DNA from: CAYVQZ01 sp964453435
Lineage (GTDB): Bacteria; Abyssobacteria; SURF-5
DNA: 64,000 nt
NCBI GenBank assembly: GCA_964453435.1
Contig: CAYVQZ010000006.1
Span: forward strand, 1-64,000
Direction of reading: 5' to 3'
Shown piece by piece: positions 33,617 to 41,038 of this stretch; position 1 is the first letter of the stretch, and every line of letters begins with the position of its first letter. Under the pieces are notes generated by a model. The model did no database searches. It saw only the letters and a program-made list of their open reading frames with translations, and was not told the DNA's origin. The position numbers were made by a program, and so were the translations under genes.

Positions 33617-33975
33617 GGTATTTCCGTTGCTGTTGCTCGAGAAACACATTTTTTTCCTGAATACTTGAAGAAATGGAAAAAGCATGATATAATCTCATAA
33701 AAATAGTCACCGTCCCAATCATGGTGGTTCCAATGTGCAAGGCAGTTCCCCGGTCAAGAGTTGTTTTTCCCCTCTATTCCCCTGTCTCAATTTGTGCGTC
33801 ATTCCTGAATACTTTTTCCATCGATTTAGCGCGATTCGGCGTTGCCACAGATAAAGAAGAGAAATCGTTCCGTCGGCGAAAAGGTACTCTCCGGCGTCCG
33901 AGGGCCGCACGGCCGCCAACGACCCGATTATTTGGGGTCAACGAGTAAATCTGTTACGATTTCAGAGGGGCACGT
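33617..33975. other. Spacer with one promoter, no gene
   Basis: 359 bp between the ACT-domain gene and the SUMF1-domain gene. Apart from the promoter at 33665-33693 I see no supported feature; the short open frames have neither ribosome-binding sites nor protein-like composition. Confidence 0.5.
33665..33693 (+). promoter_or_regulatory. Sigma70-type promoter upstream of the SUMF1-domain gene
   Basis: TTGAAG (33665-33670) and a perfect TATAAT (33688-33693) are separated by 17 bases. Transcription would start near 33700, giving a ~275-base leader for the gene at 33976. Confidence 0.55.
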
Positions 33976-34680
33976 ATGCTGGAAACGCAGACGCGGGTAA
34001 CCTCTCTCGCGATGGACTTCGTCCTGATCAGACCGGGCGAGTTCATCATGGGAAGCCCAACCGGAAACGGCTACAACTGCGAACACCCACAGCGCCGCGT
34101 GGTGATCACAAAGCCGTTTTATATGGCAACGACACCCGTGACCCAGGCGCAGTGGTTTCTTGTCATGCGGAGCAATCCTTCCTATTTCAAAGGGAAAAAC
34201 CTTCCCGTCGAGTCGGTAAGCTGGGATGATGCCCAGCAATTTTTGCAGAGACTCAGTCAGAGAGAGGGAACCCATTTCAGGCTTCCGACGGAAGCCGAAT
34301 GGGAATATGCCTGTCGTGCCGGGACAACGACCTTTTTCCATTTCGGAGACGATTCCAAAGGATTGAGGGAGTATGGATGGTACCATGACAATTCCCATGG
34401 CAGTTCGCGTGCCGTCGCTCAGAAAAGGCCGAATCCGTGGGCATTGTATGACATGCACGGCAACGTGTGGGAATGGTGCGCCTCCTGGTACGACAAGGAT
34501 TATTATACGCGAATGCCCGAAGAGGACCCGCCCGGCCCCGAAATCGGTTCAAGACGCGTGGTGCGGGGCGGTTCCTGGTACAATTTTGCCACCGCCGCCC
34601 GTTCCGCAAATCGGTTTAGCGGAAGACCCTTCAGCCGGTTCTATTCGCTCGGTTTCCGAGCGGTTCGAAGCGTGGATTGA
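33976..34680 (+). CDS. SUMF1 / formylglycine-generating-enzyme-like protein lacking the catalytic cysteines
   Basis: A 234-residue single-domain protein of the FGE-sulfatase family: FVLIRPGEFIMGSP, FYMATTPVTQAQWFLVM, PVESVSWDDAQQFLQRL, FRLPTEAEWEYACRAGT, DMHGNVWEWCASWY and VVRGGSWYNFATAARSA, then LGFRAVR. In true formylglycine-generating enzymes the C-terminal motif carries two copper-binding cysteines around the arginine-rich segment ('RCA.R' and 'GFRC'); here these read RSANR and GFRAV, so classic activity is unlikely. No secretion signal. The ATG follows AGAGGGG. Probably a regulatory or non-canonical SUMF1-domain protein. Confidence 0.85.
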   Translation: MLETQTRVTSLAMDFVLIRPGEFIMGSPTGNGYNCEHPQRRVVITKPFYMATTPVTQAQWFLVMRSNPSYFKGKNLPVESVSWDDAQQFLQRLSQREGTHFRLPTEAEWEYACRAGTTTFFHFGDDSKGLREYGWYHDNSHGSSRAVAQKRPNPWALYDMHGNVWEWCASWYDKDYYTRMPEEDPPGPEIGSRRVVRGGSWYNFATAARSANRFSGRPFSRFYSLGFRAVRSVD

Positions 34681-35085
34681 CACCGCCCTCAGCGGAATTC
34701 TTGCCCCTCAGTATCAGGGAAAAAGGTTCGCGGGCTATCTCCTTCAAGCTTACAACGGCCAGAAAGGACTGTTTGCTTGCATCTGTTCCTTGCTCTGACC
34801 CGCCCAGTACTATTCTGCACGGAACTTGCCTTTTTTGTCCGCTCCCGTTAACATCATTTGGAAAGGGAAAAGACTATTATTCTCCCTTGGTTCCGCACAA
34901 GGGCAGAACATTTCCTAATTGGCGACATTAGGTCCGTCCGATAATCGTATATTCTCCCGAAACACGAGCGCAGGGGCCGCGCCCACATTTCAAGACACAA
35001 GGTATCGCAAGAGCCGGACTTTCTCCCAGACTCGCGCTGCGGGTTGTCGGGTGTCTTCGATTGAAAACCTGGAGGAACACGAGAA
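34681..35085. other. Spacer with a transposable-element end fragment
   Basis: 405 bp. AGGTCCGTCCGATA at 34930-34943 matches the left end of the nested-element family at 12 of 14 positions, without a right partner. The rest contains nothing I can support until the GGAGGAACACGAG ribosome-binding site of the next small gene. Confidence 0.45.
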
Positions 35086-35235
35086 ATGTCTATCAAAATT
35101 ATCGTTGTGATTGCCGCGGTAGCGCTGTTCGGAATCGCAGTGCTTTCCAGAATCGTCAAAGCAATGACATTGATGATTATCATCATTGCGGCGGCAGTGC
35201 TCGGTTTGTTGTTCTTTGCGAAGATGCTTCCTTGA
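35086..35235 (+). CDS. Small hydrophobic membrane protein (49 residues)
   Basis: MSIKIIVVIAAVALFGIAVL starts a 49-residue protein with two hydrophobic segments (about residues 4-20 and 27-45) joined by a short basic turn (SRIVKA). It ends FFAKMLP. An ideal GGAGGA lies 11 bases before the ATG, which supports real translation although the gene is short. Function unknown; the shape resembles small inner-membrane hairpin proteins. It is convergent with the ferritin-like gene 50 bp away. Confidence 0.6.
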   Translation: MSIKIIVVIAAVALFGIAVLSRIVKAMTLMIIIIAAAVLGLLFFAKMLP

Positions 35236-35285
35236 GATATCCTCCGGGTGAGGTGTCGCCGAAGATGCAAAACTCTCCAACCTTA

Positions 35286-35777
35286 TTATACGGCAAATTG
35301 TTGCCGTATCCTTTCAAGGCTTCGAATATGAGCTTTCTCCTGACCGATGATGGTTTCCAATAATTTCTTTTCGGCGCCACCGACAATGTCGCGGCATTCG
35401 AGCAGAAGAAGAATGTTTTCCTTTTCAAAGCGTATCGCCATATCGACAGCCTCATCTGCGTCAGCCAGATTGGAAGCGGCGATTTCAGCCTGTTCGGGCG
35501 TAAGGAAAATGCGGTGATCTATGAGGGCAAGAATGTATTTTCTTATATCGCTGGTCAGTTTGCCCGTTCGCATCTTTTGCGAGCGTTTCTCGAGATTATT
35601 GACAAGCTTTTCGAATCGTACCTGATGTTGTTTCTCGACACGGGCCATGGTTTCGGCAAGTTTGCGAATTTTTTCGTTATCCGTGTTTTTCGCCAGACTT
35701 TTGTAAAATGCCGCTCCTTCAGACTCGATCTGCGCCAATTTCCGAATAAGCCCGGGAAGGTCCAGTGTTGCGCTCAT
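35286..35777 (-). CDS. Ferritin-like (rubrerythrin-type) four-helix protein
   Basis: A 163-residue helical protein with two ExxH repeats: QIESEGAAFYKSLAK and RVEKQHQVRFEKL in the first half, RFEKENILLLLECRDI and GQEKAHIRSLERI in the second, as in erythrin-type diiron proteins. ATG 35777 is chosen because TGAGGAGGAAAT stands upstream; the longer frame from 35810 would overlap the preceding gene. A role in iron or peroxide stress is likely but unproven. It lies 29 bp downstream of the shikimate-kinase-like gene. Confidence 0.75.
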   Translation of the reverse strand: MSATLDLPGLIRKLAQIESEGAAFYKSLAKNTDNEKIRKLAETMARVEKQHQVRFEKLVNNLEKRSQKMRTGKLTSDIRKYILALIDHRIFLTPEQAEIAASNLADADEAVDMAIRFEKENILLLLECRDIVGGAEKKLLETIIGQEKAHIRSLERIRQQFAV

Positions 35778-35806
35778 TTTGATTTCCTCCTCACAGGAGT
35801 TGTTTG

Positions 35807-36346
35807 TCACTCTGCTGAATTATCCTGCGCATGCTTGCTCGGATTCCCAGAAACCCGATTAATTATAGCGACTGCGACAGAAGGGGTATCGAGTTTTTCA
35901 TCAGGAAGGTCTATCGTCACATCGGCGTACTTTTTGTACGAGTCCAATCGCTCTTCAAAGAGTTCTTTCAAAGTTTTCCTCTTGAGGCCTACGATGCCTC
36001 TCACCTCCTCGTTCAAGAGTCTTTTGCGAATCCCCGGAAAGGGGGTATGCAAGAAAACCACTATCGAAATTTCTTTCAGGAAGGCCATGGCTTTTGCTGA
36101 ATAGATTATGCTGCCGCCGGGAGAGATGACACAATTGTGCGGGTGACCGAGGTTTAAAACAGTGTTCTCTTCAATTTCCAAAAACCCCTTTTCACCCACG
36201 CTGTCAATAATTTGCTGCAGTTTCTTGCCTGTTTCCTCCTCAATCACGACATCCACGTCGACAAACTTGTAGCCCAGCCTGTGCGCAAGTTCCTTTCCCA
36301 CGGAGGTTTTGCCAACCGCGGCCATGCCGATGAGCGTAATATTCAT
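35807..36346 (-). CDS. Shikimate-kinase-like P-loop kinase with altered substrate residues
   Basis: A 179-residue nucleoside-monophosphate-kinase-fold protein. The P-loop GMAAVGKTSVGKELA (residues 7-21), the FVDVDVVIEE acidic pair and SPGGSII match shikimate kinase, and the C-terminal YKKYADVTIDL matches too. However, the shikimate-binding arginine of the usual 'GE..FR..E' motif is replaced (KGFLEIEENTVL) and the lid 'RPLL' reads VRGIVGLK. It may therefore phosphorylate another small hydroxy acid. The ATG at 36346 follows GAGGATCGG. No other aro gene is nearby. Confidence 0.75.
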   Translation of the reverse strand: MNITLIGMAAVGKTSVGKELAHRLGYKFVDVDVVIEEETGKKLQQIIDSVGEKGFLEIEENTVLNLGHPHNCVISPGGSIIYSAKAMAFLKEISIVVFLHTPFPGIRKRLLNEEVRGIVGLKRKTLKELFEERLDSYKKYADVTIDLPDEKLDTPSVAVAIINRVSGNPSKHAQDNSAE

Positions 36347-36471
36347 TCCCGATCCTCATGCATCGACTCGACAATCGAATTTCCTGTTGAAGATACAATA
36401 ACTACCGCAGACACGCAGGCACACCGAAATCTACACTTCGGGGAAAGACCGGGATTTTCGGCTGGTACAAT

Positions 36472-37170
36472 CTACAAATGGACAACCTCAACGAGCACCC
36501 GGGCCGTCCCCTGTTCATAAAAGCCGAGCCGTCTTGCGGCTCCCATGCTCATGTCAATGACTCGGTCTCCCGAACGCGGGTTCTGTTTACAGGGAAACGG
36601 ACCTCTGTCGTTAACTCGCACAATGATGGAGCGGTTGTTTTCAAGGTTCGTCACTTTCACATCCGTCGGCAACGGCAAATACTTATGCGCTGCCGTGAAA
36701 CCTCTCGGGTCGAATGCCTCGCCGTTTGCGGTCATATGGCCGCCTCTCTTTCGCCTGGTCTCGTATCCATACCAGGAGGCGATGCCAACTTCTCTGTAAC
36801 TTCGGGCTTCGTCGACCGACATCGGATAGTAGGTAATCCCGTTCACCCTGTAAGGGGAGTTCTTTACCCTCCCAAGCCGGATGGCCTCCTTCACCGGCAG
36901 GCCATCGACGGTTTCGAGATCAGGATTGAGCAGAGGCCAATCGAGCGGCGCTTTGACAACAGTAAAAGAGACTTCACCTATACGATAGATGGTTTTCGTC
37001 GTACCCGAGGTTATTTTGTACGTTATCTTTGCTCCCGTCACTCCGGTTTCGATTGTTCCCTTGGTAACCTTGTATGAGGTGGTAATCCATGAACATCGCG
37101 ACAACAAAAAGCACCCGCCCATAGCGGTCATAACCAGGAAAACACTCTGCCACCCTCTATTCAATTTCAT
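36472..37170 (-). CDS. rlpA: RlpA-like double-psi beta-barrel lipoprotein
   Basis: A 232-residue exported protein. An N-terminal hydrophobic segment (VFLVMTAMGGCFLLSRCSW) contains two cysteines, either of which could be a lipidation site, though neither lipobox is perfect. The C-terminal ~100 residues are an RlpA double-psi barrel: VGIASWYGYETRRKRGGHMT, ANGEAFDPRGFTAAHKYLPL, and VRVNDRGPF...DRVIDMSMGAARRLGF. RlpA proteins cleave denuded peptidoglycan at the septum. Residues ~30-80 are an unusual stretch of repeated 'YK.T.GT' strands; there is no SPOR domain. The ribosome-binding site is weak. Confidence 0.85.
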   Translation of the reverse strand: MKLNRGWQSVFLVMTAMGGCFLLSRCSWITTSYKVTKGTIETGVTGAKITYKITSGTTKTIYRIGEVSFTVVKAPLDWPLLNPDLETVDGLPVKEAIRLGRVKNSPYRVNGITYYPMSVDEARSYREVGIASWYGYETRRKRGGHMTANGEAFDPRGFTAAHKYLPLPTDVKVTNLENNRSIIVRVNDRGPFPCKQNPRSGDRVIDMSMGAARRLGFYEQGTARVLVEVVHL

Positions 37171-37717
37171 CGCTCAAATGGGCATGTTTTAACAGCCTCG
37201 CGTGTGAGGTTCTCACGCCGCGACGATACGACCTCGCGACCAGTTTGCCAATCTATACCTCCAGTCCGCGTGAACCGCATGACAGGCTGCGGGCCTTTGC
37301 TTCGCTCTGCACAAAAGACAGGCGAGTGCCTGAACAAGCAGAGCCCGTCCGCGAGCTTTCCGACCAAAAGGGCAGTCATGAGACATCTTCTCGCGCTCCC
37401 ATGACACTGAGACGGTCAGATTAGATGAGCCCGGCGGCCTGAACTAAACGAATTATACCCAATTCGAGCATGCGGTTTCAATTAGTTCTCAACGCAAGGT
37501 GATCGAAGGCGCCCGGAAACTCGTTCGTTCCGAAATGATAACCGCCGCACGTTCCCGCACGGAGAATACAAGCTCCGAGAGCAGGCTCTCACCTTCTAAG
37601 CCATTCTCTCCCAGTGAATTACCATTTTTTTAATCGCAGCTGGCACATCTGTTGCTGCCCTAAAGATGAATCCCTGGAACACCTCGTCACAGTGGAACTA
37701 TCAGAGGAGATGCCCGA
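37171..37717. other. 547-bp spacer, possible decayed repeat
   Basis: Divergent region between rlpA (leftward) and a small RHH-like gene (rightward). 'gccaatctata' at about 37248 and a nearby purine-rich inverted stretch recall the type-B element ends, but the match is weak. I see no gene, tRNA or clear RNA structure. Confidence 0.4.
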
Positions 37718-37909
37718 ATGAAAGCGAAAAATGCGATTGTACGATTCCGAGCCGAAAGAAACGAAATGCTCATTAAGCAAGTAATGAAGACCCTGCGTCT
37801 CTCCCGAGCCGATGCGGCCACAATCGTTTTTGGGATATTTCTCAAAGAGATGCTCATCATTATGAAGATGCCCGCAGTAATTCCCGATCTGCGCCCTGAT
37901 ATGATATAA
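37718..37909 (+). CDS. Small ribbon-helix-helix-like protein (63 residues)
   Basis: A 63-residue protein: MKAKNAIVRFRAERNEMLIK begins with a beta-strand-like IVRFRAE, then two predicted helices (LIKQVMKTLRL and SRADAATIVFGIFLKEMLII). This strand-helix-helix plan with 'LSRADAATI' at the helix junction is what Arc/CopG-type DNA-binding proteins show. AGAGGAG lies upstream of the ATG. A promoter overlaps its stop codon, so it may be autonomous or may regulate the following gene. Assignment rests on pattern only. Confidence 0.5.
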   Translation: MKAKNAIVRFRAERNEMLIKQVMKTLRLSRADAATIVFGIFLKEMLIIMKMPAVIPDLRPDMI

Positions 37910-37910
37910 T
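37902..37910 (+). promoter_or_regulatory. Extended -10 promoter for the FabH-like gene
   Basis: TGATATAAT is a perfect extended -10 element (TG-n-TATAAT). It overlaps the stop codon of the small RHH-like gene and lies 95 bases before the FabH-like start. No good -35 box is present, as expected for this class. Confidence 0.5.
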
Positions 37911-38004
37911 TTTACTGCCTCATGGTTTTAACTTTACCTTGAGAGACGAGTGACAATGCTTTTATCTCACAGGTGCGATCTATTGCATGGAGGGAACCGA
38001 ACAC

Positions 38005-39003
38005 ATGCCAAGTGCAGCCATTCTCGGTCTGGGGCAATATCTGCCCGACCGCATCGTTACGAATGACGATCTGGCTAAGCTCTTCACGACGAGCGATGAA
38101 TGGATTCAGCAAAGGACTGGAATAAAGGAGCGGCGGTATATCGACGGCGATGACGTAGGCGCTTCCGACCTCGCAGCGCCTGCTTCGAAACAGGCAATTG
38201 AAAACGCCGGCCTGGAACCCGCCGAAATCGAATATATCATCTTCGCCACCCTGAGCGCAGATTTCCAGTTTCCGGGTTCGGCGTGTCTGTTGCAGGAGAA
38301 GCTCGGACTTCCCGGAACGGGAGCCCTTGACGTCCGCAATCAGTGTTCCGGCTTTATCTATTCGCTTGCAATCGCCAACTCCTTCATCCGCGACGGGCTC
38401 TATAAGCACATACTTGTGGTCGGCTCCGAGGTCCATTCAACTGCTTTGGAGTATGCCGACAGAGGCAGGGATGTAACGGTGTTGTTCGGCGATGGCGCAG
38501 GCGCGGTTGTTCTGGGGCCTTCAGATGACGAAAACCGGGGCATCCTTTCCACGCACATGCATGCGGATGGACGGTACGCAAAAAACCTGTGGATAGAGAT
38601 ACCCGCAAGTCGTTACAATCCGCGCCTGACAAAGGAACACATAGATGCGGGGCGCCATTATCCTCGGATGAACGGAAAGAAGGTATTCAAGATGGCTGTC
38701 GAGAAACTCCCCGAAGTCATCAATGAAGCACTCCATGCGAACGGCTTGACCGTCGCTGACATTGATCTTCTTGTTCCCCACCAGGCAAACCTGCGCATAA
38801 ACGAATTTGTCGGACGCATCATGGGTATACCGGAAGAGAAAATCTACAACAACATCCAGAGATACGGAAACACAACGGCTGCATCCATCCCAATTGCCTT
38901 GAATGAAGCCTTGCGGGAGGGAAAGGTGAAGAAGGGCGATATCGTCGTACTCGCCGCATTCGGGTCCGGGTTCACGTGGGGCGCCTGTATCCTCAGAATG
39001 TAA
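38005..39003 (+). CDS. 3-oxoacyl-ACP synthase III (FabH-like)
   Basis: A 332-residue thiolase-fold condensing enzyme. The catalytic triad is complete: Cys114 in RNQCSGFIY, His259 in VPHQANLRI and Asn289 in YGNTTAAS. FGDGAGAVVLG and the ending FGSGFTWGACILRM are typical. FabH joins acetyl-CoA or another acyl-CoA starter to malonyl-ACP. A ~25-residue insert (ASRYNPRLTKEHIDAGRHYP) in the middle differs from E. coli FabH and may shape starter selectivity. ATG 38005 is chosen because GGAGGG stands 10 bases upstream; that sequence also contains the earlier ATG 37987. There are no other fab genes nearby, so use in a special lipid pathway is possible. Confidence 0.88.
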   Translation: MPSAAILGLGQYLPDRIVTNDDLAKLFTTSDEWIQQRTGIKERRYIDGDDVGASDLAAPASKQAIENAGLEPAEIEYIIFATLSADFQFPGSACLLQEKLGLPGTGALDVRNQCSGFIYSLAIANSFIRDGLYKHILVVGSEVHSTALEYADRGRDVTVLFGDGAGAVVLGPSDDENRGILSTHMHADGRYAKNLWIEIPASRYNPRLTKEHIDAGRHYPRMNGKKVFKMAVEKLPEVINEALHANGLTVADIDLLVPHQANLRINEFVGRIMGIPEEKIYNNIQRYGNTTAASIPIALNEALREGKVKKGDIVVLAAFGSGFTWGACILRM

Positions 39004-39191
39004 CCTCAGAGAAACCCGGCGCTATGAGAACTCGCTTCGGCCACACTGAGCGCGGTCTTCCCTGTCTTTGTAACGATTGCGGCTGGTTGCGCAAATCTGC
39101 CTGCGCCGAAAATAATCTTCGGGGTTCTTGCGAGCGTAAATGCATTCATACTGTATGGAAGCTCCGATTCATCCGTGCTGGAATTCCTCCA

Positions 39192-40082
39192 TTATTCCGA
39201 TATATTTTTGGCGCGGTCCCGCATCTTTTGCTTATGCGCCTCGACCTTCGGCCGGACTTCCATGATGGTTTCCATGACTACCCCAAAAAGCCTGTCCTGA
39301 TATTCTGAATATTCCTTCTCTTGAGCGACCGTGCCATATTCCCGTTCTTTCTCCCACCATGCGCCATCCTGTTTGACCGGCGGTCTCAAGTCGGAACTGA
39401 ACATCTGGTAATGAAGCGTATAGTTGTTCCGAAGCTGTTCATTTATGGATTCATAGTCGCGCCATTCGGCAAGAGACGGCCGATTGTACCACCAGAACTC
39501 AACCGGTGGTCCCAGGGAAAGCGCAAGATTTGCTGTAACGTCATCAAGATATCCCAGCGCGAATCCCACCATTCCAAAGGTGCCAAGTATCCGGTTTTCC
39601 ACATTGCATTCCCATGCGGCGGCGCAGGCATAATCGCATGCCGCGCCGTAATCGAAACTCTTCCATGCGCAGGACGGGCCAGCCCCAATCCGTCCGAGTC
39701 CCCCTTCCTCTTTCTTGAATTTGTTGAACTCGGCGCATGTGGGGAAGCCGCACGCGCCGCAATCCCACCCCAGATCGGCCTTCCCAAGGTCGGCACCCAA
39801 CATGAGAACAACCGGGGGATATCCTTGTTCTATGGCCTTTTTGAAACACATATAATCCACATAAAGGGGGAAGAACGTGTTTTTTGCCGCGTCGCCGCCC
39901 AGTTTGGATTCGAGCGCCTCCACGAATTCCAGCATCGGCTTCAGTTCTTCTCCATGCACAATCACTGCCTTCTGACCCAGACGGCTTGTCACTTGCGGAG
40001 TTTTGAAGTAGGCGTGGAGGACATGGCCTGCAACGTCTAAGAGCCTCTTTTGGGCATACGCATTCCCTTCAATTAAACCCAC
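39192..40082 (-). CDS. DUF2148 ferredoxin-domain protein (second of pair)
   Basis: A 296-residue protein. The N-terminal ~80 residues resemble a helical cap; the middle has a cysteine array WDCGACGFPTCAEFNKF, then GPSCAWKSFDYGAACDYACA (about residues 105-160), followed by GTFGMVGFALGYL, which matches the 'DLGIAVGSAV...G.aA..lG' pattern of DUF2148. The C-terminus is highly charged and helical. DUF2148 proteins occur in strict anaerobes and methanogens; no activity is known. Start codon GTG 40082 with GGAGGAG, which overlaps the stop of the preceding gene, so the pair is coupled. Confidence 0.7.
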   Translation of the reverse strand: MGLIEGNAYAQKRLLDVAGHVLHAYFKTPQVTSRLGQKAVIVHGEELKPMLEFVEALESKLGGDAAKNTFFPLYVDYMCFKKAIEQGYPPVVLMLGADLGKADLGWDCGACGFPTCAEFNKFKKEEGGLGRIGAGPSCAWKSFDYGAACDYACAAAWECNVENRILGTFGMVGFALGYLDDVTANLALSLGPPVEFWWYNRPSLAEWRDYESINEQLRNNYTLHYQMFSSDLRPPVKQDGAWWEKEREYGTVAQEKEYSEYQDRLFGVVMETIMEVRPKVEAHKQKMRDRAKNISE

Positions 40083-40085
40083 GGT

Positions 40086-40862
40086 TCACTCCTCCTTTCC
40101 CCGACCCTGTGACTTCTTGGACGGATTCAATCTGTAGTCGGGAGCGAATTGTCTGGTAATTACGTAATTTTTTCGGACGGAATCAATCATTCTGCTCATG
40201 TTTATCACGGAATAGTTATAATGAACGTCAACGAACGGATTTTTCGAAGTGGCGGCCACCAGGAGCCCGACAACAAATTCCGACGCGCGGCAATAGCCCA
40301 ATTTTTTTGCTGCCATTCCGACCGTCACAAAAGGCCTTGCATCCACCATGAGAGTTCGGGCCATCCACAAGGCGGAGCCGACCGAGTACCCCAAGTTCTG
40401 GACGTGCACCTGGCAAAGCGGCCCGTCGATGAGCGTCTTGCTCAAGCTCTTGTCGGAATGGTCGATCTGCCCCGCGGCAGTGCGGCGACGGCTGTAAACG
40501 AAGCCGCAACCGGCCGGGCCGCTGCAATAGCCGCAATTTGCGTCGAACGGCGTGTTCCTGCCACGGATATCTCCGAAAATCAGGATACAGTCAGCCTCGC
40601 GGGTCATCACGGCCTCGACACGGTATGCCTCTTCCAAACGCTTATTTTCCGGAAGATATGAGAGTTCCTCCATTTTTTCCGCGATCTCGTTTTGTTCGTT
40701 TTCACCCCAGACCAACTCTGCCTCCATGTGGTCCACGCCGCCGGTACACGGAGCCGTATGCGCGGCATTCATCATCAGCTTCGCGGCCTGAACCGCATGC
40801 GTCCTCCGATTCATATCAGCGCGCGAATACCACGGAAATTCCTTGCTATGAATTCTCGGCAC
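40086..40862 (-). CDS. DUF2148 ferredoxin-domain protein (first of pair)
   Basis: A 258-residue DUF2148 protein. The cysteine motif DANCGYCSGPAGCGFVYSRR (about residues 118-137) can hold a 4Fe-4S cluster, followed by GPLCQVHVQNLGYSVGSALW and TVGMAAKKLGYC, the conserved core of the family. The N-terminal AVQAAKLMMNAAHTAPCTGG is the usual opening ('A..a..m..AA.tAPkg.G'). The start is GTG 40862 (AAGGAG 7 bases upstream); upstream in-frame codons lie in the regulatory region. It is divergent from the thiolase operon. Confidence 0.75.
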   Translation of the reverse strand: MPRIHSKEFPWYSRADMNRRTHAVQAAKLMMNAAHTAPCTGGVDHMEAELVWGENEQNEIAEKMEELSYLPENKRLEEAYRVEAVMTREADCILIFGDIRGRNTPFDANCGYCSGPAGCGFVYSRRRTAAGQIDHSDKSLSKTLIDGPLCQVHVQNLGYSVGSALWMARTLMVDARPFVTVGMAAKKLGYCRASEFVVGLLVAATSKNPFVDVHYNYSVINMSRMIDSVRKNYVITRQFAPDYRLNPSKKSQGRGKEE

Positions 40863-40913
40863 GGCATTTCTCCTTTCCGAAATCCCTGGCTTGTCATCCG
40901 TCTGACATCTTAC

Positions 40914-40942
40914 ATTTAAGAAATATTTCATTGAAAAGTCAA
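40914..40942 (-). promoter_or_regulatory. Leftward promoter of the DUF2148 pair with overlapping inverted repeat
   Basis: Reading leftward, TTGACT (40942-40937) and TTAAAT (40919-40914) are 17 bases apart. An inverted repeat TTTCATTGA (40926-40934) / TCAATGAAA (40939-40947), with 9-bp perfect arms and a 4-base gap, covers the -35 box and is a good operator candidate. Confidence 0.5.
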
Positions 40943-40954
40943 TGAAAACTTCAC

Positions 40955-40984
40955 TTGACGAATCGATTCGTGTTTCGATAGGAT
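40955..40984 (+). promoter_or_regulatory. Rightward promoter of the thiolase operon with embedded palindrome
   Basis: TTGACG (40955-40960) and TAGGAT (40979-40984) are 18 bases apart. The perfect 14-bp palindrome ACGAATCGATTCGT (40958-40971) starts inside the -35 box. It differs in sequence from the leftward inverted repeat, so two regulators or two operator types are possible. Confidence 0.45.
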
Positions 40985-41038
40985 GAAATGGCCGCTCGTC
41001 GGCAGACAATCGTTACGTATTCGGAAGAGGGATGCAGG

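Noticed and set aside
37171..37717. Possible structured RNA in the large spacer between rlpA and the RHH-like gene
   Set aside because: No match to tRNA, tmRNA, RNase P, SRP or 6S signature sequences could be recognised by eye; only weak repeat-like fragments.
38976..39308. 110-codon plus-strand frame with CNDCGW after the FabH-like gene
   Set aside because: It overlaps the end of the DUF2148 gene antisense, has no ribosome-binding site and is not recognisable.
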